DNA of 64,000 nucleotides, taken from the NCBI RefSeq assembly GCF_026342405.1, contig NZ_JAPEMU010000001.1, positions 806,001 through 870,000 of the forward strand, given 5' to 3'. A program made the position numbers and the translations under genes. The notes below the pieces were generated by a model, which saw nothing but the letters and a program-made list of their open reading frames with translations, did no database searches and was not told the DNA's origin. Shown here piece by piece: positions 51,050 through 61,422 of the stretch (positions are counted from its first letter, which is position 1; every line of letters begins with the position of its first letter). This stretch comes from Kitasatospora sp. NBC_00240 (GTDB taxonomy: Bacteria > Actinomycetota > Actinomycetes > Streptomycetales > Streptomycetaceae).

Positions 51050-52285
51050 TCAAGCTGCGGCTGGGAGGGCTGCGTGGTGTGACCAGGCAGTGGCCTCGTC
51101 GTAGAGGGTGCGGGCCTTGAGGCATCCGTGGAGGAAACCGACGAGGCGGTTGCCGAGCTGGCGCAGGGCGGAGTTGGAGTCCAGGTCCCGTGCTCGCTGC
51201 ACGTCGTAGTAGCGGCGGGCGCCGGGCGAGATCTGCAGCGAACAGAACGCCTGACGGTGCAGGGCGTCCGCGAGCCGGTTGTTACGGACGAAGCGGGCCT
51301 GAACGCTGTGCGTCCTGCCGGAGGCCCGGGTGACGGGGCTGGTGCCGGCGAAGTTCTTGCGCTCCTTCGCGGACGTGTAGCGGGTGGGGTCGTCGCCGAA
51401 CTCGGCCAGCACCCGGGCGCCGGTGATCTCGCCGATGCCGGGCATCGACAGGTAGATCTCAGCGTCCGGGTGCGCGAGAAAATGCGCCCTCACCTGCTCT
51501 TCCAGTGCCTGTACCTGCTCATTCAGTGCGATCAGTACCCTCGCGTGGGCTGTCACTGCCGCGCCGTAGGCGGTGGTGACCGGCGCGGGCAGGCCAACCC
51601 GGGGCTCGCGGAGTGCGGCCTGGATCGCGCCGGCCCACTGCTCCCGGTTGCGGCGGCGGTGTCCGGCCAGGACGGCGGTGATCTGCGGCGTCGTCAATCT
51701 GGCCGCTTCTTCGGGCGTGGGGGCCTTGATCAATAGTTCCAACGCCTCGGAACTGACCAGCTCCAGGCACGCGTAGACGGTCAGCGCGCCGGGGAAGTAC
51801 TCCCGCAGCGAGCTCCGCAGCCGCTGGAAGGTGCGGGTGCGCTCCCAGATCAGGGTCTGGTGGGCGCGGGCGACCACGCGGACGGCCTGGGCCAGGTCGC
51901 TGTCCCCGGCGACCCGCCGCAGCTGGTCGCGGTTGATGCGGACCATGTCCGCCAGCGCGTGCGCGCCACCCTCGTCGCTCCTGGCCCCCGGAGTGGCGTA
52001 CCGCTCCTTGAACCGGTCAGTCTGCTTGGGGTTGACCGCGTAGACCCGGTAGCCGGCCGCGATCAGGGCCTGGACCCATGGGCCGCGGTCGGTCTCGATC
52101 CCCACTACGACGTGCCCGGGCTCCAGCTCGTCGTAGCCGTGCCGGGCGATCAAGGCGTGCAGCTTCGCGATGCCTTCAACACCTTCGGGCAGTCGCGCAG
52201 TTGCGAGCCTGCGGCCTGTCCCGTCCTGCACCTCGACATCATGATGATCTTCGGCCCGGTCGTCGCCGATGAACACCACCAGCAT
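51050..52285 (-). CDS. IS110-family transposase (DEDD/serine type)
   Basis: A 411-residue recombinase of the IS110 group. The N-terminal RuvC-like DEDD domain contains FIGDDRAEDHH, GIETDRGPWVQ and the DEGGAHALADMVR block. The C-terminal Transposase_20 domain has MPGIGEITGARVLAEFGD, the catalytic-serine region (FAGTSPVTRASGRTH) and a typical ending (RDLDSNSALRQLGNRLVGFL). ATG at 52285 is chosen because it begins the RuvC fold. No terminal inverted repeats or target duplication are expected for this family, so element ends are undefined. Confidence 0.88.
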   Translation of the reverse strand: MLVVFIGDDRAEDHHDVEVQDGTGRRLATARLPEGVEGIAKLHALIARHGYDELEPGHVVVGIETDRGPWVQALIAAGYRVYAVNPKQTDRFKERYATPGARSDEGGAHALADMVRINRDQLRRVAGDSDLAQAVRVVARAHQTLIWERTRTFQRLRSSLREYFPGALTVYACLELVSSEALELLIKAPTPEEAARLTTPQITAVLAGHRRRNREQWAGAIQAALREPRVGLPAPVTTAYGAAVTAHARVLIALNEQVQALEEQVRAHFLAHPDAEIYLSMPGIGEITGARVLAEFGDDPTRYTSAKERKNFAGTSPVTRASGRTHSVQARFVRNNRLADALHRQAFCSLQISPGARRYYDVQRARDLDSNSALRQLGNRLVGFLHGCLKARTLYDEATAWSHHAALPAAA

Positions 52286-52500
52286 CCCAGCCTTTCGCTC
52301 TCGTACGGACCTTGTGCAGCCGGCGGAAGGCACGGCTCGCGCCCTAATGGATCCAGTGCTCACACCCAACTGCCCGGGGCACACCATCCCATGAGCAGTC
52401 AGGCCTCCCCGCCGTCCAACAGGGCACGGTCTGACAGCAGAGCTCGGACGGGCTCCGGCGGACGAAGTGCTCTCCTACTGGCGGCTACGGACCGCTCCCT
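52286..52500 (-). other. noncoding left end of the IS110 element (candidate bridge-RNA region)
   Basis: About 215 bases between the transposase start and the AraH-like gene carry no gene. IS110-group elements encode a guide (bridge) RNA in the noncoding end upstream of the transposase; this segment has the right place and size. Neither loops nor element boundary could be assigned by eye. Confidence 0.35.
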
Positions 52501-52519
52501 CACCTTCCGACCAGCCCCA

Positions 52520-53553
52520 TCACGCGGGGAGGCCGATGCGGCGTTCGCCGTTGCGGCGCTGCTGGATGACGACGGCGACGACGAGGAGGGCGCCCTGGGC
52601 GACGTTCTGCCAGAAGGCGTTGATGCCTTGGACGGTGAGGCCGTTCTCGAGGCAGCCGAGGAGGGCGACGGCGAGGAGGGTGCCGCCGATGCCGCCCTTG
52701 CCGCCCTTGAGGCCGGCGCCGCCCAGGGCTGCTGCGGTGATGGCCTTGAGTTCGAGGCCTTCGCTGCCGGAGGTGGGCTGGCCGGAGCCGGTGCGGGCGG
52801 TGAGGAGGATGCCGGCTACGGCGGCGACGACGCCGATGAGGGCGTAGACGGCGACGAGGTACTTGTTGATGTTGATGCCGGCGAGGCGGGCTGCGGTGTC
52901 GTTGCCGCCGATGGCGTAGACGTTGCGTCCGATGTCGGTGTACTTGAGGAGCAGGTGCACGGCGAGGGCGACGACGATGAGGATCCAGACCATGACGGGG
53001 AGGCCGGCGATCTTGCCGCGGCCGAGGAAGACGAAGACGTCGTTGTTGAGGACGTAGCCCTGGGCGCGGCCGTCGGAGATGAGCTGGGCGAGGCCCTTGT
53101 AGGCGGCGAGGCCGGCGAGGGTGGCGATGGTGGGGTTGACCCGGCCGTAGACGATGATCACGCCGTTGAGGATGCCGACGAGCAGGCCCACCCCGACGGC
53201 GGCGGCGATGCCGGCGAGGGCGTTGGAGCCGGCGGAGGTGAAGGCCATGGCGGAGACGACGGAGGCGACGCCGGCCTGGGAGCCCACCGAGATGTCGAGG
53301 CCGCCGCAGATGATGACGGCGGTCTGGACGACGGCGAGCAGGCCGGTGATGGTGGCGGCCTCGGCGATGACCTGCATGTTGGAGACGCTGAGGTAGTTGT
53401 CGTTGAGGATCCCGAACAGGCCCAGGACCAGCACCAGGGCACCGATCAGGCTCAGGTTCTGGCCACCGACGGAGGTGAGGACCGCGCCGACGCCCGCGCC
53501 CCTGCGCGGCTCCGGGGTGCTGGTCGTGTCCGGCGGGGTCTTGGTCATGGTGC

Positions 53554-53557
<4 letters not shown>
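52520..53557 (-). CDS. AraH-like sugar ABC transporter permease (minus-strand operon)
   Basis: A 345-residue permease nearly identical in protein sequence to the one at 31810-32850 over everything but the N-terminal 25 residues (LTSVGGQNLSLIGALVLVLG onward). The ATG overlaps the ATPase stop (ATGA). Third gene of an intact AraFGH-like operon whose end is close to the IS110 element. The strong similarity to copy 1 contrasts with the more different binding protein, suggesting recombination between the two operons. Confidence 0.92.
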
Positions 53558-55137
<1,580 letters not shown>

Positions 55138-55216
55138 CTTCAAGTCGTGCGGGGACGGTAGGACGCTGGCCACGCACCGTCGGGGTTGGCGCGGTCACGC
55201 AGTTCTGAGCGGGGGA

Positions 55217-55253
55217 GCCGCCCCGGCCCCTCAGGGAAGAGGGCCGGGGCGGC
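55217..55253 (-). terminator. intercistronic hairpin between binding protein and ATPase genes
   Basis: A 13-bp perfect stem (GCCGCCCCGGCCC and complement) with an 11-nt loop lies in the 160-bp gap. Such hairpins commonly raise binding-protein mRNA relative to the ATPase and permease. Confidence 0.6.
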
Positions 55254-55296
55254 AGGGGCCGGCCCACGGGGACCAGGACCGGACGGTTCGGCTGCG

Positions 55297-56346
55297 TCAG
55301 CTGCAGGAGATGCCGGCGGACTTCCACGTGGTCGCGTCGACCATGGTGGTCGGCGCGAAGGCCTCCTTCGGGAAGTCCTTGCTGTTCTTGAGCTTGTCGT
55401 ACATGGTCTGGACGGCGAGCGCGCCGACGTCCTTGCCGTTGATGAACAGGGCGGCCTTCATGCCGGAGGGCTTGCTGCCGCTCCAGTCCTTGCACGCCAG
55501 GTAGGCGCCGAGGCCGACACCGATCACGTTGTCGGTGCTCACGCCGGCGTTCTCCATGGCCGTGACGCCGCCCTGGACGTTCTCGTCGTTGCAACCCCAG
55601 ACGACCCAGTGCTTGACGCCCGCGTTGGCCGTGACGGTGGCGGCGATCTTGTCCTGGGCACCCGTGGGGGTGTTGTCGGTGGCGACGTCGAGGTTCTTCA
55701 CCTCGACGCCGGAGCCGGCGGCGAACGCCTCCTTGGCGGCGTTCACACGGTCGCCGCAGACGGTGACATCCTGCTTCCAGGCGGAGACGATCCGGGTGTC
55801 GGCCGGGTTCCATCCGGCCTTCTTGAACTCCTCGGCGGCACGCTTGCCCACCTCCGCGCCCATCTGCTGACCGGAGAAGCCGATCCGGGCGACGAGGTCG
55901 TCCTTGGGGCAGGAGGACGGGTCCGGGCCGGTCGCGCAGATCTGGTCGTCGGAGGTCAGCAGCGCGACCTTGCCCTCCTTGGCGGTCTGGACGACCTGCG
56001 GGCCGACCGCCGGGTCCGGCACCACGATGATGACGCCGTTGGCCTTCTGCGCGGCGGCCGACTGCACCTCGCTGACCGTCTTGTTCGCGTCGTTGCCCAG
56101 GTTGACGACCTTCAGGTCGATGCCGAGCTCGGCCGCCTTCGCCTTCGCGCCGGCCGCCTCGCCGACGAAGTACTCCTGGTCACCCTGCTTCTGCAGGTAG
56201 GTGATCGAGATCTTGCCGCTCACCGGCGCCGCCGCGGGAGCGTCGGACTTCACCGCCTCCTGCCCGGTGGAACAGGCCGAGGTCAGACCTAGGGCGAGCA
56301 GCAGGCCGGTCGCGGCGGCAGCACGGCTGTAGGCCACACGGAACAT
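55297..56346 (-). CDS. AraF-like sugar-binding lipoprotein (copy 4, minus-strand operon)
   Basis: A 349-residue lipoprotein with lipobox TSAC and the family blocks (SITYLQKQGDQEYFVGEAAG, WKQDVTVCGDRVNAAKEAF, VKHWVVWGCNDENVQGGVTA). It differs from copies 1 and 2 at scattered positions. ATG at 56346 has GAAGGA 9 bases upstream. It heads the operon and is driven by a promoter whose upstream region matches that of the GH59 gene. Confidence 0.9.
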   Translation of the reverse strand: MFRVAYSRAAAATGLLLALGLTSACSTGQEAVKSDAPAAAPVSGKISITYLQKQGDQEYFVGEAAGAKAKAAELGIDLKVVNLGNDANKTVSEVQSAAAQKANGVIIVVPDPAVGPQVVQTAKEGKVALLTSDDQICATGPDPSSCPKDDLVARIGFSGQQMGAEVGKRAAEEFKKAGWNPADTRIVSAWKQDVTVCGDRVNAAKEAFAAGSGVEVKNLDVATDNTPTGAQDKIAATVTANAGVKHWVVWGCNDENVQGGVTAMENAGVSTDNVIGVGLGAYLACKDWSGSKPSGMKAALFINGKDVGALAVQTMYDKLKNSKDFPKEAFAPTTMVDATTWKSAGISCS

Positions 56347-56528
56347 TGACAGATCCTTCGAGCATGCGCCAACGCCGGCGCGGAGGAGAGGGAAGGTGGC
56401 GGCCATCAGGTGCGACGACCAACTGCCACACGCTCCAGCACCTGGCGACCGGTCCCCGTCGCCCCCGTACGGAGCTGCGCTGCGCCCTGGACCAGTGTTG
56501 TCCGAGAGCCCGAAAGTGCGTGTACCGG

Positions 56529-56640
56529 AACGCTAGGCAGCATGATCCAGCCGGTCAACGGTCGGCGAGCGAATGACCGGGCAGATGAATTCACGGGCGG
56601 CTCATGGGGCGCACCACGTGGATGGAGGAGTGAGGCTGCG
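56529..56640 (-). promoter_or_regulatory. promoter of the minus-strand transporter, matching the GH59 promoter
   Basis: On the minus strand, TTGACC (56553-56558) and TAGCGT (56530-56535) are 17 bases apart. Upstream, TGAATTCATC, GGTCATTCGCTC and CGTTGACC occur in the same order and spacing as at 19190-19257. The leader to the ATG is about 175 nt. Confidence 0.6.
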
Positions 56641-56899
56641 GCACAGACCGGCCCGGTTCACGTTTGCGCGGTTGGCCGATTTCGTGATCGCAGCACGCCG
56701 CCCAGAGCCAGGACCCGCTCGCCGACCTGATCCATGCCCAGCGCCTGGCGGTCGCGGTCGCCAAGTCCCGCAGCTACGACCCGGAGCGCCCGCGCACGTA
56801 CACGGGGACGGCGACCGAGGTTGCCGAACGCCACGCTTGCTGACGATGTCGTGAAGTCCGCCGTTGCGGAGGAGCTGTCGCCCCGTGGCCCGTGGACGG
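56641..56899. other. short gap, possible gene relic
   Basis: The plus-strand reading LIHAQRLAVAVAKSRSYDPE followed by RPRTYTGTATEVAERHAC has protein-like composition and ends at a stop near 56843. No start or domain supports a gene. Possibly the tail of a deleted open reading frame. Confidence 0.3.
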
Positions 56900-58105
56900 T
56901 CAGAGCATGCCGACCAACCGATGCTCCGCGGTGTCCAGCGCCACCCGGATCGCGCCGAGTACGACGCCGTGTTCGCGGAGTTCGGAGGTACGGAGCTCGA
57001 CCGGAACCAGCAGCATCTGCGCGAGTTCCGTGCGGACCGCGGCGAACAGCACCTCGCCCGCGCCCGACACGCCGCCGCCCACGACCACGCACCCGGGGTC
57101 GAACGCCAGCAGGTGCGTCGCCAGACCGCGGGCGAACCGGCGGGCCACGGTGCGCACCACCGCGACCGCCTGCTCGTCGCCGTTCGCCGCGGCCTCGAAG
57201 AGGACGGCCACGTCCCCGCCGGAGCGGATGGCTTCGTGCTGCGGCCCGGTGCAGCGTTCCGCGGCCAGTTCCAGGATCGCCCGGGCGCCGACCAGCCGCT
57301 CGAAAGGGCCCAGCCCTTCGACGAGAGGTGGCGGCTCGTCGTCCAACGGCGTGGCGAGGTCCACGAACCCGAGCTCACCCGCCGCCGAGGACGCCCCGCG
57401 ATAGGGCTTGCCGTCAATGAGGCTGCCCGATCCGATGCGCTCCCCCCAGTGAACGTAAAGCAGGTTGTCCTCGGCCCGGCCACGCCAGCGCTCCGCCGCC
57501 ACGGCCAGGTTGACGTCGTTGTCGATGAGCACCGAGCAGCGTAGCCAGTCCCGCAATTCGGCCAGCAGTGGCAGACCAGCCCAGCCGGGGATGCTCGGCG
57601 CGAGCACGACTTCACCGCGTTCGGCGTCGACCACGCCGGGCGTGCCCACGGTGACGGCCCACAGCGCGGTCGGCTCCACGCCGGCGTCCGCAGCGACGGC
57701 GGTCAGGGTCGTCCGGAGCAGGCCGGCCACCTGGGGGCCGGTCGCCCCAGGCGGGGTGGCCACACGCCGCTCGGCACACACGGTGCCCGCCAGGTCGGCG
57801 ACCGTCACCAGGAGCTTGTGGGGGCCGATGTCGATGCCCGCCACGTGCCCGCATTCTGCGCGGAACCGAGCGCGCTGCGCGGGGCGGCCGACGCCGCTTT
57901 CCTCGGTGACCAGGAACTCCACCACTCCGGCGTCGGCCAGCGCAGCGAGCGCTCGGGACACCGCGGGCCTGGACAGGCGCGTGGTGGCGACGAGTGCCGA
58001 CACCCGCGCGATCATTCCGTCGGCGGACCGCAGGGCATCGAGTACCGCGGTGGCGTTCATCCGCCGCAATACGTGCGGCCCCGTCGCCGTGGGCGCGATC
58101 GTCAC
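56900..58105 (-). CDS. ROK-family regulator lacking the zinc motif
   Basis: A 401-residue protein: MarR-like winged helix (VLRRMNATAVLDALRSADGM, TTRLSRPAVSRALAALADAG; about residues 10-80) and a ROK sugar-kinase fold (HVAGIDIGPHKLLV, TVGTPGVVD, VLIDNDVNLAVAAERW, GSGSLIDGKPYRG, GELGFVD, VVGGGVSGAGEVL). The usual ROK CxCGxxGC zinc motif after GELG is absent; the segment reads LATPLDDEPPPLVEGLG. GTG at 58105 is preferred to ATG 58060 because family proteins begin before xPHVLRRMN. It probably represses the divergent secreted enzyme gene. Confidence 0.82.
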   Translation of the reverse strand: MTIAPTATGPHVLRRMNATAVLDALRSADGMIARVSALVATTRLSRPAVSRALAALADAGVVEFLVTEESGVGRPAQRARFRAECGHVAGIDIGPHKLLVTVADLAGTVCAERRVATPPGATGPQVAGLLRTTLTAVAADAGVEPTALWAVTVGTPGVVDAERGEVVLAPSIPGWAGLPLLAELRDWLRCSVLIDNDVNLAVAAERWRGRAEDNLLYVHWGERIGSGSLIDGKPYRGASSAAGELGFVDLATPLDDEPPPLVEGLGPFERLVGARAILELAAERCTGPQHEAIRSGGDVAVLFEAAANGDEQAVAVVRTVARRFARGLATHLLAFDPGCVVVGGGVSGAGEVLFAAVRTELAQMLLVPVELRTSELREHGVVLGAIRVALDTAEHRLVGML

Positions 58106-58121
58106 TTCTCTGCCTGACCTA

Positions 58122-58150
58122 TTGACATGTGGCCTAGACCACTCCACCCT
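58122..58150 (+). promoter_or_regulatory. divergent promoter with a DasR-like (dre) site
   Basis: TTGACA at 58122-58127 is a good -35 for the plus-strand enzyme gene. Next to it, TGTGGCCTAGACCACT (58128-58143) matches 13 of 16 positions of the dre consensus ACTGGTCTAGACCACT that binds the GntR regulator DasR in streptomycetes. If real, the gene answers to N-acetylglucosamine status. Confidence 0.5.
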
Positions 58151-58160
58151 ATGCCCTACA

Positions 58161-58188
58161 AGTATCGAACGGTTCGATACTAATCGAA
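58161..58188. promoter_or_regulatory. two overlapping palindromes, probable ROK operator
   Basis: 58161-58181 is a perfect inverted repeat (AGTATCGAAC, one base, then its complement). 58173-58188 is a second one (TTCGAT, 4 bases, ATCGAA). They lie between the divergent ROK and enzyme genes, just past the expected transcription start. The half-site resembles the motif at 18.92 kb (AGTATCGAATGAGC). Confidence 0.7.
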
Positions 58189-58353
58189 TTCTTTGTCGCC
58201 GTGACGTCTCGACACCGGCACCGCAGATCCCCGCCGCGTCCGCCCGGTGAGCGCTCGCCCCGTTGGTCGACGAGCGCAGCAGAGTGCCGTCGCCCCGCCA
58301 GAGTAGGTCCCCCGCCGGCACGACGTCAGACACGTGCGCACTTGGAGCGTCCA

Positions 58354-59754
58354 ATGAAGATCACAAAGCCTGTTCGGCATGTCGCCGCGCTCGTGACCAG
58401 CACCGTGATGGCAGCAGCGCTGCAGATCTCCACGGCGCATGGCGCCACCCCCGCGGACCAGGTCCAGCCGATCGCCTGGAGCACGTTCGGCACCTACTCG
58501 GCTGGCGATGCGGCAGGCCAGCGGGTCAAGAAGGTCCTGGCCGACGAATCCCGCTACCTGATCGGCCCGAACTACGCGGGCAAGTACACGTCCTACATGC
58601 CCGACGGCTACCTGAACCTCGGTGGAACCGATGAGGCGGCCGTCCGCTACCCCGCCATGACCGCGCTCTCGGTCTCCGCGGCGCTGAAGCTGGGCGCCTA
58701 CAACCCGGTCGATCTGAGTGCGGCCAACGCCACCATCCGCGACGTGAACCTGATCCGCACCATCTCCGCCCGCCACAAGGCCAACAACACCGACAGCACC
58801 AGCGCCTGGGGGTACGGATGGCAGACCTCGCTGTGGGCCTACTACGACGGCATGGCCGCCTGGCTGATGTGGGACAAACTGTCGGCCACCGACCGCGACA
58901 GAGTCGTGAACATGCTGGTCGCCGAAGCCAACCGGTTCACCACCGGTAACGACGTCTACCTGATCGGCACCAGCGGCAGCCAGCTCTACATGACCCGCAA
59001 GGACGGGACCGTGGTCAGCGCCGGCGACAGCAAGGTCGAGGAGAACCAGTGGAGCGCCGCTCTGCTGGGCCTCACCACGGCCATAATGCCCAACCACCCT
59101 CAAGCCGCCGGCTGGAAGGCCCGCCACGCGCAACTCCTGGTGGCCGCCACCGCCGGTCCGGCCGACCTGACCGACACATCCACCGTCGACGGCATCAAGC
59201 TGTCCACCTGGCTGCAGGGCAGCAACATCGGCGATGACGGCACCGTCATCAACCACGGCATCGTGCACCCGATCTACATGATCCTGGACCAGGGCCTCGA
59301 CGAGGCCGCCTCGGCGGGACTGGCGAACACCTGCGCACCCGTCGCCGCCAAGCGCAACATCGACTCCGTCTACGACGCCCTCGTCGACAAGAAGTACCCG
59401 ACCTCCAGCGGTGGCACGAAGACCATCTACCAGCCCGGGTCCGCCAACATCTTCTACCCCCAGGGCAACGACTGGGGCACCACCTTCGCCGGATACTTCG
59501 GCGGCTTCGACAACCTGGTCTCCCTCTACGGCGTCGACAACCTGGCCACCACCAAGGCCGCGACCTGGGCTGAGCTGCACGACAACGCCCAGATCGCCCT
59601 GCAGGCCAGGTACACCGACGGCCACACCTATGCCTCCAGCGCCGAAAACAGCTACGGCGGGAGGGAACAGCGCATCGGCGTCATCTACGGCCTCAGCTAC
59701 CTCAGCCTCTGGCTGAACAAGAACAGCGTCGGGAACAAGACCTGCTGGTCGTGA
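58354..59754 (+). CDS. secreted protein of unknown family, possible (alpha/alpha)-toroid glycan enzyme
   Basis: A 466-residue protein with a signal peptide (VRHVAALVTSTVMAAALQIS, ending AHGA at about residue 30). The mature part is helix-rich with aromatic-rich repeats (GYGWQTSLWAYYDGMAAWLM; EENQWSAALLGLTTAIMPNH; YGGREQRIGVIYGLSYLSLW), reminiscent of six-hairpin glycosidases or polysaccharide lyases. I cannot assign a family. Candidate catalytic residues include the N/H of VINHGIVHP and the R/E of GGREQR. ATG at 58354 has TTGGAG upstream. Probably controlled by the divergent ROK regulator. Confidence 0.7.
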   Translation: MKITKPVRHVAALVTSTVMAAALQISTAHGATPADQVQPIAWSTFGTYSAGDAAGQRVKKVLADESRYLIGPNYAGKYTSYMPDGYLNLGGTDEAAVRYPAMTALSVSAALKLGAYNPVDLSAANATIRDVNLIRTISARHKANNTDSTSAWGYGWQTSLWAYYDGMAAWLMWDKLSATDRDRVVNMLVAEANRFTTGNDVYLIGTSGSQLYMTRKDGTVVSAGDSKVEENQWSAALLGLTTAIMPNHPQAAGWKARHAQLLVAATAGPADLTDTSTVDGIKLSTWLQGSNIGDDGTVINHGIVHPIYMILDQGLDEAASAGLANTCAPVAAKRNIDSVYDALVDKKYPTSSGGTKTIYQPGSANIFYPQGNDWGTTFAGYFGGFDNLVSLYGVDNLATTKAATWAELHDNAQIALQARYTDGHTYASSAENSYGGREQRIGVIYGLSYLSLWLNKNSVGNKTCWS

Positions 59755-59959
59755 GCTTGGACGCCCTACGCCACCACCAACTCGGGCACCGAACATCGGA
59801 CCTACACCTGCAGGGTCGGTACCGCGCGCCTGACGGACGGGCTCGTGGCAGGCCCAGGGCTGGAGGACAACGCGAGCAGGCGGGCGGATGCCGCGGACGA
59901 TCTGCGGAGGCCGGAAAGCAAAGGGACGCGGATCGCGGCAGCTGCCCAACGGCTGCGGA

Positions 59960-60009
59960 GCTGGCGGGGGGCGGTGTCAGCGAGCCGGACGACACCGCCC
60001 CCCGCCAGC
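59960..60009 (+). terminator. 19-bp perfect hairpin after the secreted enzyme gene
   Basis: GCTGGCGGGGGGCGGTGTC pairs perfectly with 59991-60009 around a 12-nt loop. It lies about 200 bases past the stop; the intervening 59755-59959 shows nothing recognisable. Confidence 0.65.
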
Positions 60010-60087
60010 GCGGTACGGACAATGTCGGCAACGGCTGACAACGGGCCGCTCTGATCGGTTCAATCGGGAGCCGTTGTGCAGTCTTGT

Positions 60088-60265
60088 TCAGTCGTTGTTG
60101 GTGGTCGGGGTGCGGCCGAGTTCGCGGCCGCGCATGCGGTAGGACTCGGCTTTGAGGGAGTGGACCTCGGCGTGGTGGACGAGTCGGTCGATCAGGGCGG
60201 CTGCGACGGTCTCGTCGCCGAAGGACTCCCGTGCGAGCTGCCGGAGGTCTCCCGGGCCGCCTTCC
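60088..60265 (-). pseudogene. IS21 IstB C-terminal fragment
   Basis: The minus-strand reading ESFGDETVAAALIDRLVHHA, EVHSLKAESYRMRGRELGRT matches the C-terminus of IstB, the IS21 helper ATPase. The Walker motifs and the rest of the element are missing. Confidence 0.75.
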
Positions 60266-60275
60266 ACGCCCGCCG

Positions 60276-60890
60276 AACCCGCCGCTCCAGGCCCTCGCAC
60301 GGTCCGCGACGCGGAACTGACCGGGAAGATCACCGAGGTCCACGAGACCTCGCGGGGCGGCTACGGCGCCCCGCGCGTCCATGCCCTACTCGGGCGCGGC
60401 GGCGACCGGTGCGCGCGAGGCCGCACGGCACGGCTCTTGCGCCAGGCCGGCCTGCAGGGCCGACACCGCAGACGAGCACAGCGCACCACGATCCCCGACC
60501 CGCGCGCAGCCGCCCGTCCGGACCTGGTCGAGCGGGACTTCCGGCCCGACCCGGCGGCCGTCGACACACGCTGGTTCGGCAACATCACCTGCATCCGACC
60601 GACCGGGGCCGGCTCTACCTGGCCGCCGTCATCGACGTCGCCTCGCGCCGCGTCGCCGGCCGGGCCACCGCAGCCACCTGCGGACTGAACTCGTGGCCGA
60701 CGTCCTGCGGGCCGCCTGCCGCACCGGAAGACCCTCCGGTCCGGTGGTGTTCCATTCGGATCGCGGGCGCCCAGTACATCAGTCCCGCGATATTCGAGTG
60801 GACCGAAGCCCGGTACAACAGACGCATACTGCACAGCAGCCTCGGCTGCCGCACTCCCGCCGAGTAGGAGACCGCACTCGCAGCCTGACC
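60276..60890 (+). pseudogene. degraded IS3-family OrfB
   Basis: Pieces of an IS3 transposase occur in order in several frames: ELTGKITEVHETSRGGYGAP; DLVERDFRPDPAAVDTRWFG then NITCIRPTGAG; YLAAVIDVASRRVAGRATA; PVVFHSDRG; AQYISPA; IFEWTEARYNRRILHSSLGC. The first catalytic Asp is Asn (NIT for DIT) and the Glu region is deleted. It joins the IstB fragment head-on, forming an IS scrap heap. Confidence 0.75.
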
Positions 60891-61074
60891 ACCACACCGA
60901 AGGTGTCCGTCAAAGCGGATCAAGCTCACCTCGGACTCCTTCGCGCCACACCATGAACCTCAGTGGGCCCCAACTTCTCGCTGAAATACGTGTCGAACGA
61001 GTTCATGAACGAAGGACCTGTGGCAACCGCCGTGGGGCCGGCCGCCGGCGGATCAGCGATGCGATGCGTCACGG
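60891..61074. other. tail of the IS3 relic, no gene
   Basis: Continues with the typical end of an IS3 transposon fragment; no independent feature is seen. Confidence 0.3.
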
Positions 61075-61422
61075 TCACTCCGTGGCGGAGAGTTCCAGAA
61101 TTACGCAGCCAGCCGCCCTGATCTCCTCGACGACCGCACGGGCCTCTCGCCCGGCGTCGGCGAAGACGAAGGATCCGGGGACGAGCAGGGTCCGGAAAAT
61201 CCCTGCGGAGATGAGGTGGAGAAGGCCGGACAGCGCCGGCTTCTCGTCCCGCCCCAGGTGGTCGTCATCCTCGAAGAATGTCGGCCGGGGCAGTCCGTGC
61301 CGCTCTGCGAGTCGGGCCAGATCACTCCGACAGGTCAGCATCAGCTCCGGGTCAGCCGGGCACAGGCGTAGGTAGGCAGCGACGGGACGCGGCGAGGGCC
61401 GCACATTGGCGTAGGAGGACAT
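61075..61422 (-). CDS. small protein resembling a serine-recombinase N-terminal domain
   Basis: A 115-residue protein whose pattern (VAAYLRLCPADPELM, DLARLAERHGLPRPTFFEDD, KPALSGLLHLISAGIFRTLL, ARAVVEEIRAAGCVILEL) follows the resolvase N-terminal fold (YLR...; HG....F.DD; L..L...I..G....LLV). The catalytic Ser of the YxRxSxxxQ motif is not present and no DNA-binding domain follows. It may be a non-catalytic relative or a streptomycete protein of unknown role. ATG at 61422 has GTGGAG upstream. Confidence 0.5.
   Translation of the reverse strand: MSSYANVRPSPRPVAAYLRLCPADPELMLTCRSDLARLAERHGLPRPTFFEDDDHLGRDEKPALSGLLHLISAGIFRTLLVPGSFVFADAGREARAVVEEIRAAGCVILELSATE

Noticed and set aside
56410..56730. 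Plus-strand frame whose translation (VNGRRANDRADEF) resembles one antisense to 19.2 kb, suggesting a repeated coding relic
   Set aside because: In both places the similarity coincides with a well-spaced promoter upstream of a real gene on the other strand, so conserved regulatory DNA is the simpler explanation.
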